Positions 41,989 to 53,288 are shown, numbered from the stretch's first letter. The stretch: 64,000 nucleotides of DNA from Spiroplasma phoeniceum P40 (GCF_003339775.1 NZ_CP031088.1:806001-870000), one strand, 5' to 3'. Made by a program: numbers and translations. Notes: generated from the letters alone by a model not told the origin.

Positions 41989-42942
41989 TTATTTTGTTTT
42001 ATCCATTTTAGAAATCGCATAATATCCTGCCCCATACATTCCTGCCTTATCTTGTAAATTTGAAATCTCAAGAGTAAAAGTTTTTAACATAAAATCACCA
42101 ATTCGTGATTTTACTAATTCTTCTAATATATTTTTTAATTTTACTCCTAAATTAGTAACACCCCCAGCTAAAATAATGACTTCTGGGTTCAAAATATATA
42201 ACATTGTTACAATGTGATACGCTAAGGGAATTAATCCTCTAGTAATTGTTGCAATTGTTAATTCATCATTTTGATCAAATAAGGGTTTAATATCAACTAA
42301 TTTTAAAGCATGTTGTTCTTTTTCTTTTAACTGGTGTAATAAACTACCCGGATTTTTATCAGCAGCTTGGTTAATTAATTTTGTCAAACCTGTAGCTGAA
42401 GAAACTGGTTCAATACAATTTTCTAACCCACAAGTACAAGCAAATAATTTTTGAAAAGAACCGCCATGACCAAGTTCACCAGCAAAACCATTTGCACCTG
42501 TTCACAACTGGCCATTTAAAACAATTCCACCACCAATTCCAGTTCCTAATGTATATAAAACTAATGATTCTTTTTTATCATAAATCCGATCTCAATATTC
42601 TGCTAATGCAGCTGCATTAGCATCATTAATAATATGAACTGGTTTTTGAAAAATTTTCTCAGCTTCTTCTTTAATATTAAAATTACATCAATTTAAATTA
42701 CCAGCTAAAGCAACAATCCCATTTTTTTCATCTAAGAAACCAGGAATTGCAAAACCAATTTGACTAATTGTTGCTCAATCAATTTGATGTTTTTTTAATT
42801 GCTGATCAATTTCTAATTTTATGGTTTGTAAAATTGCTGCTTTATTTGTTGTAACTTTAAATTCACAACGAATAACTTTTTTTTCTGAAAAAACAGCACA
42901 CTTAGAACTAGTTCCTCCTAAGTCAATTGCTAAAACATTCAT
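41989..42942 (-). CDS. ROK-family sugar kinase
   Basis: This 317-aa protein is intact. The ATP-binding start is AIDLGGTSSKCAV, followed by the zinc motif GHGG...CTCGLENCIE and catalytic Asp in INDANAA. A ROK glucokinase or regulator role fits the beta-glucoside cluster. It is the only member of the cluster (40807-45480) without a break, so it may serve general glucose phosphorylation. Confidence 0.92.
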
Positions 42943-42956
42943 TAATTTTTTCCTCT

Positions 42957-43991
42957 CTATAACTCAATAATTTGATGATCATTATTATTATTTGTTAATT
43001 CTAAAATTTTAATAATTTCTAATGAAATTGCTTTTGGAACAACATTTGACTCATTTTTTTTATTTTTTCATAAATCATACACATGTTCAATTTCAAACCG
43101 TAGCCCTTCACCAGCGGTTGTAAATGGTTCATCAACAGTTTTAATTAAATTACCTTGTAAATCATAAACTTGATAAGTATATGCCATATGACAAGAATCT
43201 TTCTAATAATCAACATTGTATTTTTGCAAATTACCACCTAATTTAATGTAACCTTTTGTCCCTAAAATTTGTGCTGATAATTCACTAGATAAACTATCAC
43301 TAGCAATAATTTTTGAAATCCCCTGATTTTTATGACTAATATTTAAAATAGAAGTAGAAATTGCATTATGTGTTGAATAAGCATTATTTAAATGTGTTAC
43401 TAATTGAGCTGGCCCTAATAAATCAAGTCCAATAAATAAAGCATACATTCCACCAGCTAAATGTAGTCCAACAAAATTTTTATCATTTGATTTTGGTTCT
43501 GGTTTTTTACCACTTGTTGAAACTTTCGCATGACTAGCACTCAAATATTCAATTGTTCCAATTAAACCAGTTTTCAAATCTGCTTTCATCATTTGATAAG
43601 CTGGTGAAAATCCACTTTTAATACCATCAAATAATAAAACATTATTTGTTGTTGCTAAATCATATAACTCTTGTACAGTTTGATATGATAATGTTAATGG
43701 TTTTTCACAAAAAAAATTTATTTTATGGGACAATAATTGTTTAGTAATTTCATAATGCGTTGCATCACTTGTACCAATATATACTAAATCAAAATTTGTA
43801 GCATCTTGAATTAACTCATCTAATGACTGGTAAACTTTGTGAATTTGGTAAATATCTTTATATTGCAAAGCTTTTTCATAAGTTAAATTATAAATTCCAA
43901 ATAAAGTAATTTGATCTTTACATTTTGTATTTTGTAAATCATCTAAAAATCATTTTGTAATTCGTTCTGAACCAATTAATACAATTTTCAT
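42957..43991 (-). pseudogene. Gfo/Idh/MocA oxidoreductase with in-frame TAG
   Basis: An N-terminal NAD-binding fold (MKIVLIGSERI; GTSDATHYEITKQL; FFCEKPLTLS with the EKP motif) is followed by the substrate domain. A TAG at 43203-43205 after KYNVDY stops the frame; the last about 80 residues continue in the same frame. The family oxidises sugars or sugar derivatives. Confidence 0.85.
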
Positions 43992-44001
43992 GTCAGCCTC
44001 C

Positions 44002-45480
44002 TTATTTATATCAAAAGTCTCGTGTTGTTAATTCCGTCTTTAATAAATTCGTTAAAACATCAATATCATCATATGCAAGATTTTTACCATTTGTCGCAAT
44101 TACTCGTTTATATCAAACATAAGATAATTTTGGTGTTCGCGTTTTAATTTTACTATTAAAATCAACAGAAACCAAGCCATAATCTTTCCGATATCCTCCA
44201 CTTGGAGAAAAAATATCATAATAAGTTTATAATGAATAACCAATTAAATTAACTTCACGCTTAAGTGCTTTAAATACTTCTGCTAAATGTAAACTTAAAT
44301 AGCGAATCCGATCTTGATCTAAAATTAATGGTTCTGCTTTATTATCAAAATCACCCATTCCATTTTCAATAATCATTACTGGCTTTTGATACTCTTTTCA
44401 TAATATTTCAGCTCCAATTGCTAACATCTTTGGGTCAATAATTCAATTTCATTTTGTATATTCAATACCTTTTGGAAATAATTGTTTAAAACCCGATATA
44501 AAAAAGTATGACTTTTTTGGTGCAATTCTTTTAAATTATCAACATAATTATCCCTAGTAATATAACATGGACGATAATAATTTCAACCAATTAAATCCAA
44601 TTGATGTTTTTTTAATAAGTTTAAATCTTCATTACTAATTATAAAATCAATGTTTTCATCTTCTAATCATTGGAAAAAAATCTGGATAAGTTCCTTTTAA
44701 ATTTGGATCCAAAAAGAAATTTTTAAATCATTGGTTATACTTTTCAACTGCTGCTTCATCACCTTCTCGTAATTGATATGGCGGCGCTCAATCATGGTCA
44801 ATTCCTAACATTGCATCATTAGCAAGATAACCTTTTTGCTTAGCTAAAACAAATTCTTGTTTTGTAATTGCTGCACTAAGGTTTAAATGATGAATTGATT
44901 TAGCAAAAGCTGTTTTATTTTTTGGTGGTGGTAAATAATCATTTAAATAAGCATCTAATGTAAAAGTAGAATTCTCGTCATTAACAAATCATAAATTACT
45001 ATATTTCCCTAAATATTGAAACACAATGCGTACATAGTTTCGGAATCATTCAATTACATTACGATTCTCAAATCCACCTTAAATTTCTGCCCACATTGGT
45101 GTATCTCAATGATATAAAATTGGGATTGGTTTAATTCCATTTTCAACTAATGTTTTAAAAACATCATCATAAAATTTAATCCCTTCTGGATTAAAATCAG
45201 TACTATTTTTAAGAAAAAATCGAGTTCAATCCATATTATAAACTAATCCTTGTAAGCCCATTCGTTTCATGATTCGAGTATCAGTCTTATACTTACTATA
45301 AAAATCAGCTGCAACTTCAATTGAATTAATTTCCCTTTCTGCTTTTCCTAATGGCGGAATTGAAAAATTACGTTTTGTAAACTCATCTCAAATTGATTCT
45401 GTTCGCCCACCTAAACTACGACCTCCTTCAATTTGAAATGCACATGTTGATACAGCAAAAATAAATTTCTTTTTAATCAT
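44002..45480 (-). pseudogene. 6-phospho-beta-glucosidase (GH1), degraded
   Basis: The start FIFAVSTCAFQIEGG, the middle and the nucleophile motif MIIENGMG, with TRDFWYK at the end, identify GH1. Stops (after PMWAEI) and shifts near 44670 and elsewhere break it into pieces. The usual acid/base region reads WFVNDEN. It would split phosphorylated beta-glucosides. Confidence 0.9.
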
Positions 45481-45552
45481 AATTTTCCTCTTTCTAATTT
45501 TTATTATTATTTTCTCTATTATATTTCGTTAAAATTAAGAAAGTTTATTGAA

Positions 45553-45729
45553 ATGACAATTCAACAGATTATTATTCTAATAGCAGTAATTTTCTTTATT
45601 ATCCCATTTATTGTTTGAACAATTGTTCGATTTAGAACAAAAGTATTACAATGCTATTCAGCATGACATAAAATTGCTTTAATTTTATCATATAGTATCT
45701 GTTTAAGCATTTTTTTAATTCTCTTGTAG
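45553..45729 (+). CDS. Small membrane protein, 58 aa
   Basis: Frame MTIQQIIILIAVIFFI encodes two membrane segments with a short basic loop and two TGA (Trp) codons. It has no strong ribosome site. It stands alone between the GH1 pseudogene and SpV1 remnant. It resembles SpV1 small membrane proteins only in size. Not recognised. Confidence 0.45.
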
Positions 45730-45744
45730 TATACCACACACATT

Positions 45745-46083
45745 TTAAAGATTACAAGAAAATAACAAAAATAATAAAAATATTTATTTATAATAAAAAA
45801 ATATCATAAAATAAATAAATAAATAAAAAATATAAAATTAAACACACTAAAAAATAATTTATTAAATTTTAATTAATAAATACATATTTTATTATTTTAA
45901 TAACATATTTTATGAGTTAATTTACATATTATTAATTAATTAAAATATAATAAACTTATTTAGTTTAAACACAAAAACTTAATAATTTAAAATTATTTAA
46001 TTAAACTTAAACTATTCAAAAAATTAAATGGTGTCTGAAAATTTAAAGACTTATGTACTCTTTCAAAATTATAAAAATAATAA
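45745..46083 (-). mobile_element. SpV1 end fragment (C-terminus of transposase and right end)
   Basis: The reverse complement of about 62975-63311: the end of the transposase gene (ERVHKSLNFQTPFNFL) and about 240 bases of A+T-rich virus end, down to TTGTTATTTTCTTGTAA. It joins tailed-phage early sequence at about 46083, which is a recombination junction. Confidence 0.85.
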
Positions 46084-46111
46084 TAATTGTAGAATAAAGG
46101 ATGAAGTAGGA

Positions 46112-46145
46112 AAAAAACAACTCTTGTTAAAGGGTTGTTTTTTTA
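46112..46145. terminator. Terminator at head of phage remnant
   Basis: CAACTCTT / AAAGGGTTG stem with flanking A and T runs, same as 26438-26475. Confidence 0.75.
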
Positions 46146-46189
46146 TTTGAAAATTAACTCTAAAAATTAAATATATTGGCTCTACAATT

Positions 46190-46470
46190 ATTTAATTTAC
46201 AATTACATATTTTTTTAAGGGAAGGTTCCCCAGCAAGGCATTTTGCCGGTATGAAATCATTAGAGCTGTTAACTTGTTTTTTGCGATTTTGTAAATTAAT
46301 GACTTTAATTAAGATAGGCGCGTAGCGGTGCATTCATAACTATTAATTGCAAGAAAAAAATAAAATCGTGTGCGTAGAGGTTGAATAACTTTTAAGAACT
46401 GGGCAAGGATTTCTTAATTAATCTACTAGTGGGGGCTTGATGAGGAGGTGCTTAATACTACAAGTAACTA
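46190..46470 (+). ncRNA. Candidate structured leader RNA (phage copy 2)
   Basis: About 270 bases with no gene and raised G+C, located between terminator and operator array exactly as in 26165-26400. Hairpins include GGCattttGCC, and GCGATTTT can pair with AAAATCGT. Shared blocks with copy 1 are TTGCGATT and a TGCG..TGAAT..TTTTAA.AACTG segment; the 5' half differs. A TTGAAA at 46147 with TATATT near 46172 could be its promoter. Confidence 0.45.
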
Positions 46471-46502
46471 CAAAATGTAGAACATTGTAGTACTTTGTAG
46501 TT
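46457..46502 (+). promoter_or_regulatory. Operator array in phage remnant
   Basis: Four or five CTACAA / TTGTAG half sites, including CTACAAAATGTAG and CATTGTAGTACTTTGTAG, stand before the first gene. Homologous to the cluster at 26133-26167. Confidence 0.6.
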
Positions 46503-46526
46503 AATTGTAAAAAGGAGAATTTAAAA

Positions 46527-46659
46527 ATGACTATAAAAAAGAAAATTTGTTTAAAAAAGATATTGAGGTTCTTGTTTTAAATGTAATAAACAAAAGCAAT
46601 ATATTCTTAAACACAATGAAATTAATGATGAACATTGAGCATTAGGTAAAAAGAATTAG
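46527..46659 (+). pseudogene. Copy of first early gene, frameshifted
   Basis: The ATG opens MTIKKKICLKK; a missing A in the A run shifts the frame. In the other frame YWGSCFKCNKQ to DEHWALGKKN follows the protein at 25960-26088. GGAG precedes the start. Confidence 0.55.
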
Positions 46660-46670
46660 GATTAAAAAAT

Positions 46671-46878
46671 CTATGAAATGTCAAAGAATTAATTGTAATA
46701 AAATTAATTGTAATAATAAAAATGCTTATTTTGGAAATAATTATATTGAAAAAAATTGGTGATAAATTAGAGTGAAATTTAGGTTATAAAAAAGAAATTA
46801 TATTATGTGAAGAACATTGATTACAAACTTATCAATTAGAAAATTTAATTATAAATAAAAAAAATAGGGGAAATATAA
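46671..46878 (+). pseudogene. Small Cys-rich phage protein, broken
   Basis: MKCQRINCNKINCNN opens a Cys-rich frame that stops after NWW; another frame continues LGYKKEIILCEEHWLQTYQ. The Cys and CEEH pattern resembles the small protein at 8589-8888. Confidence 0.45.
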
Positions 46879-46879
46879 A

Positions 46880-47083
46880 ATGTTAAAAAATGAAATTAAT
46901 TATAAAAATGCTTGATTAACATTTATTGGTATTAATTGAAAAAATGTAAAGATAAAAAAATATAAATGTTATTGAAAAGATAATTCTATTGAAATATTTA
47001 CATTATCAGAATTATATTTTAATTTTAAAAATACAAGTGAATTAAATAATTTATTACGAGTAAAAATGATTAAGGAGGATTAA
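46880..47083 (+). CDS. Small phage protein, 67 aa
   Basis: MLKNEINYKNAWLTFIGINW uses four TGA codons as Trp. AGGGGAAA precedes the start. It overlaps nothing and the next gene follows after GGAGG inside its end. No family recognised. Confidence 0.5.
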
Positions 47084-47086
47084 ATT

Positions 47087-47248
47087 ATGACTAAAAAATA
47101 CTTATTAATTATGAAAGGTGATTTTTCAAATGATATTTTAACTAAATCATTTTATACATTAGAAAAAGCAAAAATTACTGCTAATGTTGAAAATAAAAAT
47201 GGTTGAATAACAACCATTATTGATTTAGAAGATAAAAATATTAAATAA
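47087..47248 (+). CDS. Small conserved phage protein, 53 aa
   Basis: Homologue of 25776-25946: YLLIMKG, LTKSFYTLEKAKITA, TTIIDLEDKNIK. Conservation in two phage copies supports translation. Function unknown. Confidence 0.6.
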
Positions 47249-47293
47249 AAAGGATGTGAATATTAGAACTTATATTAAAGGAGAATAAATAAT

Positions 47294-47440
47294 ATGGAAA
47301 AAATAAAAAGAAATATTGCTAAATTATTAATTTCAATAAATGATGGTGAATTTGATGGATATGGGAAAAATACTATGAAGCAAATGATTTATGCTGAATT
47401 AGAAAAAATTTTTAATCAAATTAATAAAGAAAGTTTTTAA
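47294..47440 (+). CDS. Small phage protein, 48 aa
   Basis: MEKIKRNIAKLLISINDGEF, helical, with AAAGGAGAA upstream. No relative found in the main prophage. It lies at the end of the phage remnant. Confidence 0.45.
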   Translation: MEKIKRNIAKLLISINDGEFDGYGKNTMKQMIYAELEKIFNQINKESF

Positions 47441-47524
47441 AATCCAAAATATACAAGAAATTACAAATAAAGGAGATAAATAACATGAATTTAAAAGATT
47501 TATTAAATGAAATGTTTGATAACT

Positions 47525-48092
47525 ACATACCATGTTGCATATTAACTTCATTTGGAAAATATCAATCATATCAATAACTACCTTCAATTACAACAATTGG
47601 TTCATTAAAAGTGGTAAACATTTCAACTCGATCACCAAATAATTCAAAACAAGTTTTTGCATAAAAAACAAAAGCATCAACGACTTTTCGTGAAAACCAA
47701 CCACCTTTTTGTTGTGCTCAATATGGCATATCAAAATGAAATAAATTAATAATTGGTTTAATATTATTTTTTAACATTTCATTAATTACATTATTGTAAA
47801 ATTCAATTCCTTTTGGATTAACTGTTTTTCCATCAGGAATTAATCTAGTTCATTGAATTGATGTTCGTAATGAATTAAAATTTAACTTCCCTTGCAATTT
47901 TAATATCTTCTTGATAACGATGGTAAAAATCATTCAAACAAGGTTGTTGATTAAAAAACGATATTTTTCTAACTTAAATCAATGATCTCAATTTGATGCA
48001 GATTTTCCATCTTTCAAAGATGCCCCTTCTGTTTGCGGCGCAGAAAAAGCACTACCTAATAAAAAATTTTTTTTAAAATTATACTGTCCCAT
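47525..48092 (-). pseudogene. Second GH1 6-phospho-beta-glucosidase, truncated
   Basis: Start FLLGSAFSAPQTEGASLKDG, then after shifts SLRTSIQWTRLIPDG, INLFHFDMP and FTTFNEP (acid/base Glu intact in NEP). It is cut at about 47525 by phage sequence, so the nucleophile half is missing. It is a different gene from 44002-45480. Confidence 0.85.
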
Positions 48093-48166
48093 TAGAAATC
48101 TCCTCTCTAAAACACTTTTATTATATCTATAGATATAATTATATTTAGAGAATAAACAATAAAACA

Positions 48167-48709
48167 TTATTTAAGTAATTTGGATTTTAATACTAAATAT
48201 TGTTTCCATAATGTTTTTACACGACTATGTTCAAAAATAAAAAGTTTATTTTTAATTAAATGCTTTAAATTATCAATTTCTGTTCAAATTTCATTAACAA
48301 TATCACGACTATATTTTCAAGCAATGCGATTTCGATTAAACTCTTTTAAATCTAAAATTTTATAACTACCATCGGCAAAAACTTTAATGTCTAAATCATA
48401 ATCAATATACTTAATTGTTTTTTGCTCCATAATAAATGGTGATGCAATATTACAATAATAATTTATTCCGGTATCTTTAAGCATACAAATAATATTACTT
48501 CAATTTTTCCGATTAAAAATCCAGATTGCTGGTTCATTTGTTTTTCATTTTCTACCATTCAATTCTGTAACAGTAACATCTTCATTTACTAAAACAATAT
48601 ATTCTTCTTCTAGTAATAAAAAAACTGCTGATTCTCAACTACGGTAAACTGAACCATTATGTTTATAAGCATGTACTAAGACACTATCTCCAACTTGTAA
48701 CGAGTCCAT
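48167..48709 (-). CDS. DUF402-family protein
   Basis: This 180-aa protein is intact with several TGA codons. The N-terminal half is a beta-barrel (SLQVGDSVLVHAYKHNGSVY), and KYIDYDLDIKVFADGSYKIL followed by DLKEFNRN is the family signature with its acidic metal-binding residues. Members are nucleoside di/triphosphatases (YtqI/Ntdp-like) acting on nucleotides. It has its own promoter region and no operon partner. Confidence 0.85.
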
Positions 48710-49113
48710 AATGTTACCTCCCATAATTTACTTTTTTAAAATTACAGCAAAAAAACAACTAAAAATAATACAATAAAAAATTATGTAAAATTATTAAATT
48801 TAAATTGCCATAATATTTAATTTTATTTTGATATTAATTACTTTAAAATAAAATGCTATTTTAAATACGTCAACATTTTCATTATATCAGTTGTATTTAT
48901 TAAGTAAATAGACAGACTTTAACTAATTAGAAATTTTTTTATTGGAAATAAATTATTTTGGAAATTATAAATTTATATATTGCTTTTTACAAGACCTTAT
49001 AGTTAAGTAAAAATCTCCCCTATTTGTTTGATAATTTTAATAGGGGAGATATTATGTTAGATTTGATATTTTTTCTTTTTAAAAATAAAAAACTACTTTT
49101 GTAGTTAAAAATG
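48710..49113. other. Intergenic region
   Basis: A+T-rich, no gene. It holds an ATCTCCCCTATT / AATAGGGGAGAT hairpin at about 49011-49052 (a terminator candidate) and a small ACTAC / GTAGT hairpin at 49091-49106 just downstream of the tRNA, likely its terminator. Confidence 0.6.
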
Positions 49114-49188
49114 GGGCGGCTGATGGGACTTGAACCCACGAATGCCGGAGCCACAATCCGGAGCGTTAACCTCTTCGCCACAACCGCC
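49114..49188 (-). tRNA. tRNA-His (anticodon GTG)
   Basis: A cloverleaf fits: acceptor GGCGGTT / AGCCGCC, D-arm, anticodon loop TTGTGGC with GTG, T-arm GGGTTCAAGTCCC, and discriminator C typical of tRNA-His. CCA is not encoded. Confidence 0.95.
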
Positions 49189-49288
49189 ATATATGATTAT
49201 ATAAATAACCTTAATTATTATAACTTAAAACAAAAAAATGTAAATAGAATTATTTCTACATCTTAAAAACATATTTTTTATAACAGGC

Positions 49289-49346
49289 ATCGTGTAATCG
49301 AAGTGCAACAAATCAACTCCTTTCAAATTTGATTTGTTGCACTTCA
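49289..49346. repeat. Hairpin repeat shared with position 3595-3633
   Basis: A 17-bp perfect inverted repeat (arms GAAGTGCAACAAATCAA) with a 12-base loop CTCCTTTCAAAT. The left part GGCATCGTGTAATCGAAGTG is also found, inverted, at the SpV1/alcohol dehydrogenase junction near 3600. Confidence 0.7.
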
Positions 49347-49509
49347 TTTTACATAATTCAACATTAAAATAAATAAGATATTACTTTAAAAAGGATTATT
49401 ATGTTAATAAATCTTATCATTAATTTTATATTATATAATATATTAGGTACAGCTATGTAGTACCCAAGGGAGTAAAAATAGAAAAAGAATAACAAAATGT
49501 ATATATTAA

Positions 49510-50100
49510 GAAAAATAAAATTTTAACTAAAGAATTAATAATTCGTAATGTTAAATTTCTTTGTTTTGCTAGTTACGTTCAAACTGAAACAGATGTTATT
49601 AACTTCTTAAAAAAGTATAAAGATAAAAAAGCAAACCATAATGTATATACATATGTCATTGGGAATCGTAGTGAAAATATTTACAAAACCGATAATGGTG
49701 AAATACGAAATATTGCAGGGAAAACTATCTTAGAAAATATTCTTGAAAAAATATAACAAATATTATTGTTCTAGTTCTTCGGTATTTTAATCCAATTTAC
49801 AGTTTACCCGAAGATTGAATTAAAAATGGATATGTAACAATTACGCGTATTATTTTAAATTCTGCTCAGTTAGAAAAAATTAATGAACAAATTAAAATTG
49901 GAATTTTATTACGCCCATTAAATGAAGTATTTTTACGAGAACTTTTAGACAAAAATAAAATTAATATTATATCTAGGTTAATTTATCTTGGTGACTTAAT
50001 TTTTACTATAATTATTGATCGTAACAACAGTATACTAATTGAATTAGATAATTTAATTATTAAAGGAAAAAATTATAGTTATAAAATTTTAAAAAATTAA
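49510..50100 (+). pseudogene. yigZ: YigZ/IMPACT-family protein, broken
   Basis: The first part (FLCFASYVQTETDVINFLKK, NVYTYVIGNRSENIY, DNGEIRNIAGKTILENIL) matches the UPF0029/IMPACT N-terminal domain. There is no good start codon, and a frameshift at about 49755 precedes NIIVLVLRYF and a poorly conserved C-terminal part ending at 50098-50100. Decayed gene. Confidence 0.7.
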
Positions 50101-50134
50101 AAAATCTTATTAATTAAAAATTAATAAGATTTTT

Positions 50135-53098
50135 TTATGACAACGTAATTAATTCTGGTGATTCTAAAATTTCTTTTAATCGTGTTAAGAAAATACCTGC
50201 TTCTGCAGCATCAATAATTCGTTGATCAATTGTTAAAGCAAAATTCATTATTGAACGAATTACTAGTTTATCCCCTTTTATGACAATTGGTTTACGAACA
50301 ATACGCCCAACACCAATTACTGCTGAATTAGGATAAAAAATTGTTGGTGTTGCATTAACTGCTCCAACCATTCCATAGTTGGCAATAGTAATAGTACTTC
50401 CTTTTAATTCATAATCATATAATTCACCTTGACGTAAACGTTCAATTGTTTCTTGAATGTTAATTGCAATTTGTTTTAAACTCATTCGCTCAGCAAATTT
50501 AATAACTGGAATAACTAATCCCTCACTAGTTTCTGTTGCTAACCCAATGTGTTGTGAATTTTTAATTACAATTTGATTTGTTTTTGAATCATAATATGAA
50601 TTTAATTTTGGATATTCACTTAAAGCTAACGAAACTGCTTTTACTAAAAAACTCATTGTCGAAAATCGAACACCATACTCAGCATTAGCATTTTTTAATT
50701 TTCGTTGTTGATCAATAATTGCTGACATATCAATTTCAGTATTAATTGTTAATGGTGGTACATGTGCTTGAGACATAATCATTGATTGAATCGCAGGATA
50801 TCTTGTTGATTTAATTTCTTCTCTTGTTTCTAATCCCTGTGGTTCAACTTTACTATTAGTATTAATAATATTTAAATTGTTATTTAATGGTTGTACCAAG
50901 TTTCCATAACTATTAGGAATTGTAGTTTCTGTGGAATTAAATTTTTTAACTTGTAAATTATGTGTTTCACAATTATGTTCAGTTTTTAATTCAGGCCCTT
51001 GTTTATTATTAAATTTAAATTCTTTTAACATCTCTTTTAAAAAAGGATCTGACTCATTCATTGTTTTTAACATTTGTTGCATTAACATATATTGCATCAT
51101 TTTTTCAATGTTTGTTCCATCTGTATTATTATTATTATTATTTACTTGACGTAAACTTTGAATTTCTCGTAATAATTCATTTTGACGATTATTTTGTTCT
51201 TGATTAGCTAAGCGTTCTTTTAAAATTGCCAATTCAATCATTACATTATTGTCAATTGTACCTTTTAAACTACAGTTACTTTCATCACTGTTTTCAAGTT
51301 GAGTTAATTGCTTAGATGATTGTTGTTTTTCATATGATAAAGATGGTTTAACTATATCATCATTTGTTTTTTTTTGCTGCGAATTATTATCATAGTATTC
51401 ATTATCTAATATTTTATATTGTGATTCAACTTCCTCAAAAGAAGGACGCTGATAATTACTAATTCCTCCTAAAACAGAATCAACTTCAACATTTCCTTTT
51501 GCAATTTGCTCCATTCTTTTCTTAATTAACTCTCGTTGATTTCTTGTTTTTAAAATTTTTTCTCGTTGCCCATTATCATTTAATTTTTCATATAAACGAT
51601 CACGATAAGATTTTAATGGAGAAAAATGTCCTTGTTTTTTTTCTTTCGCTTCATTTGACTCATTTGGATCAATTGTGTAACCATCAGCAGAAATATAAAC
51701 TTCATCAGATAATTTTTTGTAATTTGTTTTAAAAGTATTAACATTGTCATTATAATTAGAAGCAGAACTACTATACCCAGTTTGTACTTCTGATGATACA
51801 TTTCTTTTAATTAAATCATTCATTCTTCCTTGGATAATATTACGTAAAATTTTAGGACGTCCATCTTCATCTAAAAAATCCATTGAATTTTTGGAATTAC
51901 CACTTTCTAATGATAACTCATGAAAATCATTATTATTATGTAATTGCTCACGACGTTGATTTACAAGATTACGAAAACTAGTATTTTCATTTTGACCACC
52001 AAAAAATGCTGCTGCATTAATTGGTACTTTATCTTGATGCTTTGTTGTATTAACTAAATATTTTGCATATTCTTTTGCTTGATTTTCTTCTGTTAATTTT
52101 GTTTGTCCAATTGTAATAGCATTCGTTATAATATTTTGGTCGGGAATAGAAGGCGGTTGATTCAAACTATTTGTTTGTGATTCAAAGTTACCATCTTGAA
52201 ACATATTACTATTCAAATCAGGAATATTAACCATTGTTGTCTTCGCCTCACTTTTTATTTCTTTATTCATTGGGTTTTTTATTGAATCAATTGAAGGAAT
52301 TTTTTCTCGATTATTAATAATATCATTATCATTAATTTTTAAATTTTTAAATGATAATCTTCGTGTTTTCTTAGGACCAAAAGATAATGCTGTTTCATCC
52401 CATCGTTTCTGTTCTTCTTGTGTTATTTTAGTGGGTTGTTCAAAAAGTTGTTTTTGTGATGATGAATTTTTTTGTTGCTGAAAATTAATGGATTGATTTT
52501 GTTCAATATTTGTTGAAAAATAAGAACTATTATTAATAGTATTCTCTTTAGAAAAGGGAGTTCCACCATTTTGGTTAAAATTTTGTGATAATATCGAAGT
52601 ATCATATGGTTGTTGTTCATTAATTAATACAGTTCTTGAATTAATGATGTTTTCATTATTGTAAACTTGTTGCTGATTAAATAAAGGTGGCGTAAAAGTT
52701 GGGTGTAAAGTATTTTCGTTCCCAATACTAATTCCTGAATAATCATCTTCTTCAACATCATTTCATTTTGTTCCAAATTGATCATTTTTTGTTGTCGAAA
52801 ATTTTACCCCTTTTTTATTTAAACGAGTAAATTCGTTATCTTCAAGACGTTTAAAATAATACTTTTCAATTTCATCTTCAGTTGTTAGCAAATTAGCAAT
52901 AACAGCATTGGGTTTAATTTTAGTGCCTTCTTTAATTGGCTTAACAATAATTCCATCCATTGGGGCTGTAATAATAGATTCGCCATTTTCAGTTTCAATT
53001 AAAGCAATTTTATCACCTAATTTAACCTCTTCATTCTGATATAAGAATTTTTTTAAAATTCCTTTTTTTCCTAACGTTAATACTCTAATTTTTTTCAT
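50135..53098 (-). CDS. E2 acyltransferase-like protein lacking catalytic residues
   Basis: This 987-aa protein is open through TGA at 52763. Residues 1-80 are a lipoyl-type domain, but the lipoyl site reads ETENGE instead of ETDKA, so the modified Lys is missing. Residues about 110-760 are Asn/Gln-rich and probably disordered with coiled pieces. The last about 210 residues match the E2 catalytic domain (NYGMVGAVNATPT, GVGRIVRKP) but the active-site HxxxDG reads DQRIIDA, without the His. It is probably a pseudoenzyme with a structural or binding role. Pyruvate dehydrogenase genes are not adjacent. Confidence 0.8.
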
Positions 53099-53244
53099 TG
53101 TTTCTGATTACCCCATTCAAAAAAAACTTAATATGTTTTATTAAATTTAGTTTAGCCACTTTTATACCCATTTTATTACAAAGTAATTATATCATACATT
53201 CACTGTTTTTTAGTATTAAAATAAAAAGTAAAATTATACACAAA

Positions 53245-53288
53245 AAAATAAAAAAATGCAAAATTTTTACATTTCTTTCGCATTTCTT
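53245..53288 (-). terminator. Terminator after MATE remnant
   Basis: AAATGC / GCATTT stem and T run on the - strand, overlapping the stop region of the transporter remnant. Confidence 0.5.

Larger units (their letters stand above)
46084..47515 (+). mobile_element. Early-region remnant of a second tailed phage
   Basis: It has the same order as 26475-25640 in the main prophage, inverted: terminator, leader RNA region, operator array, first small Cys gene, then small genes including a homologue of the 56-aa protein. It is fused on the left to an SpV1 fragment and on the right to a GH1 pseudogene. It lacks recombination and structural genes. Confidence 0.75.
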
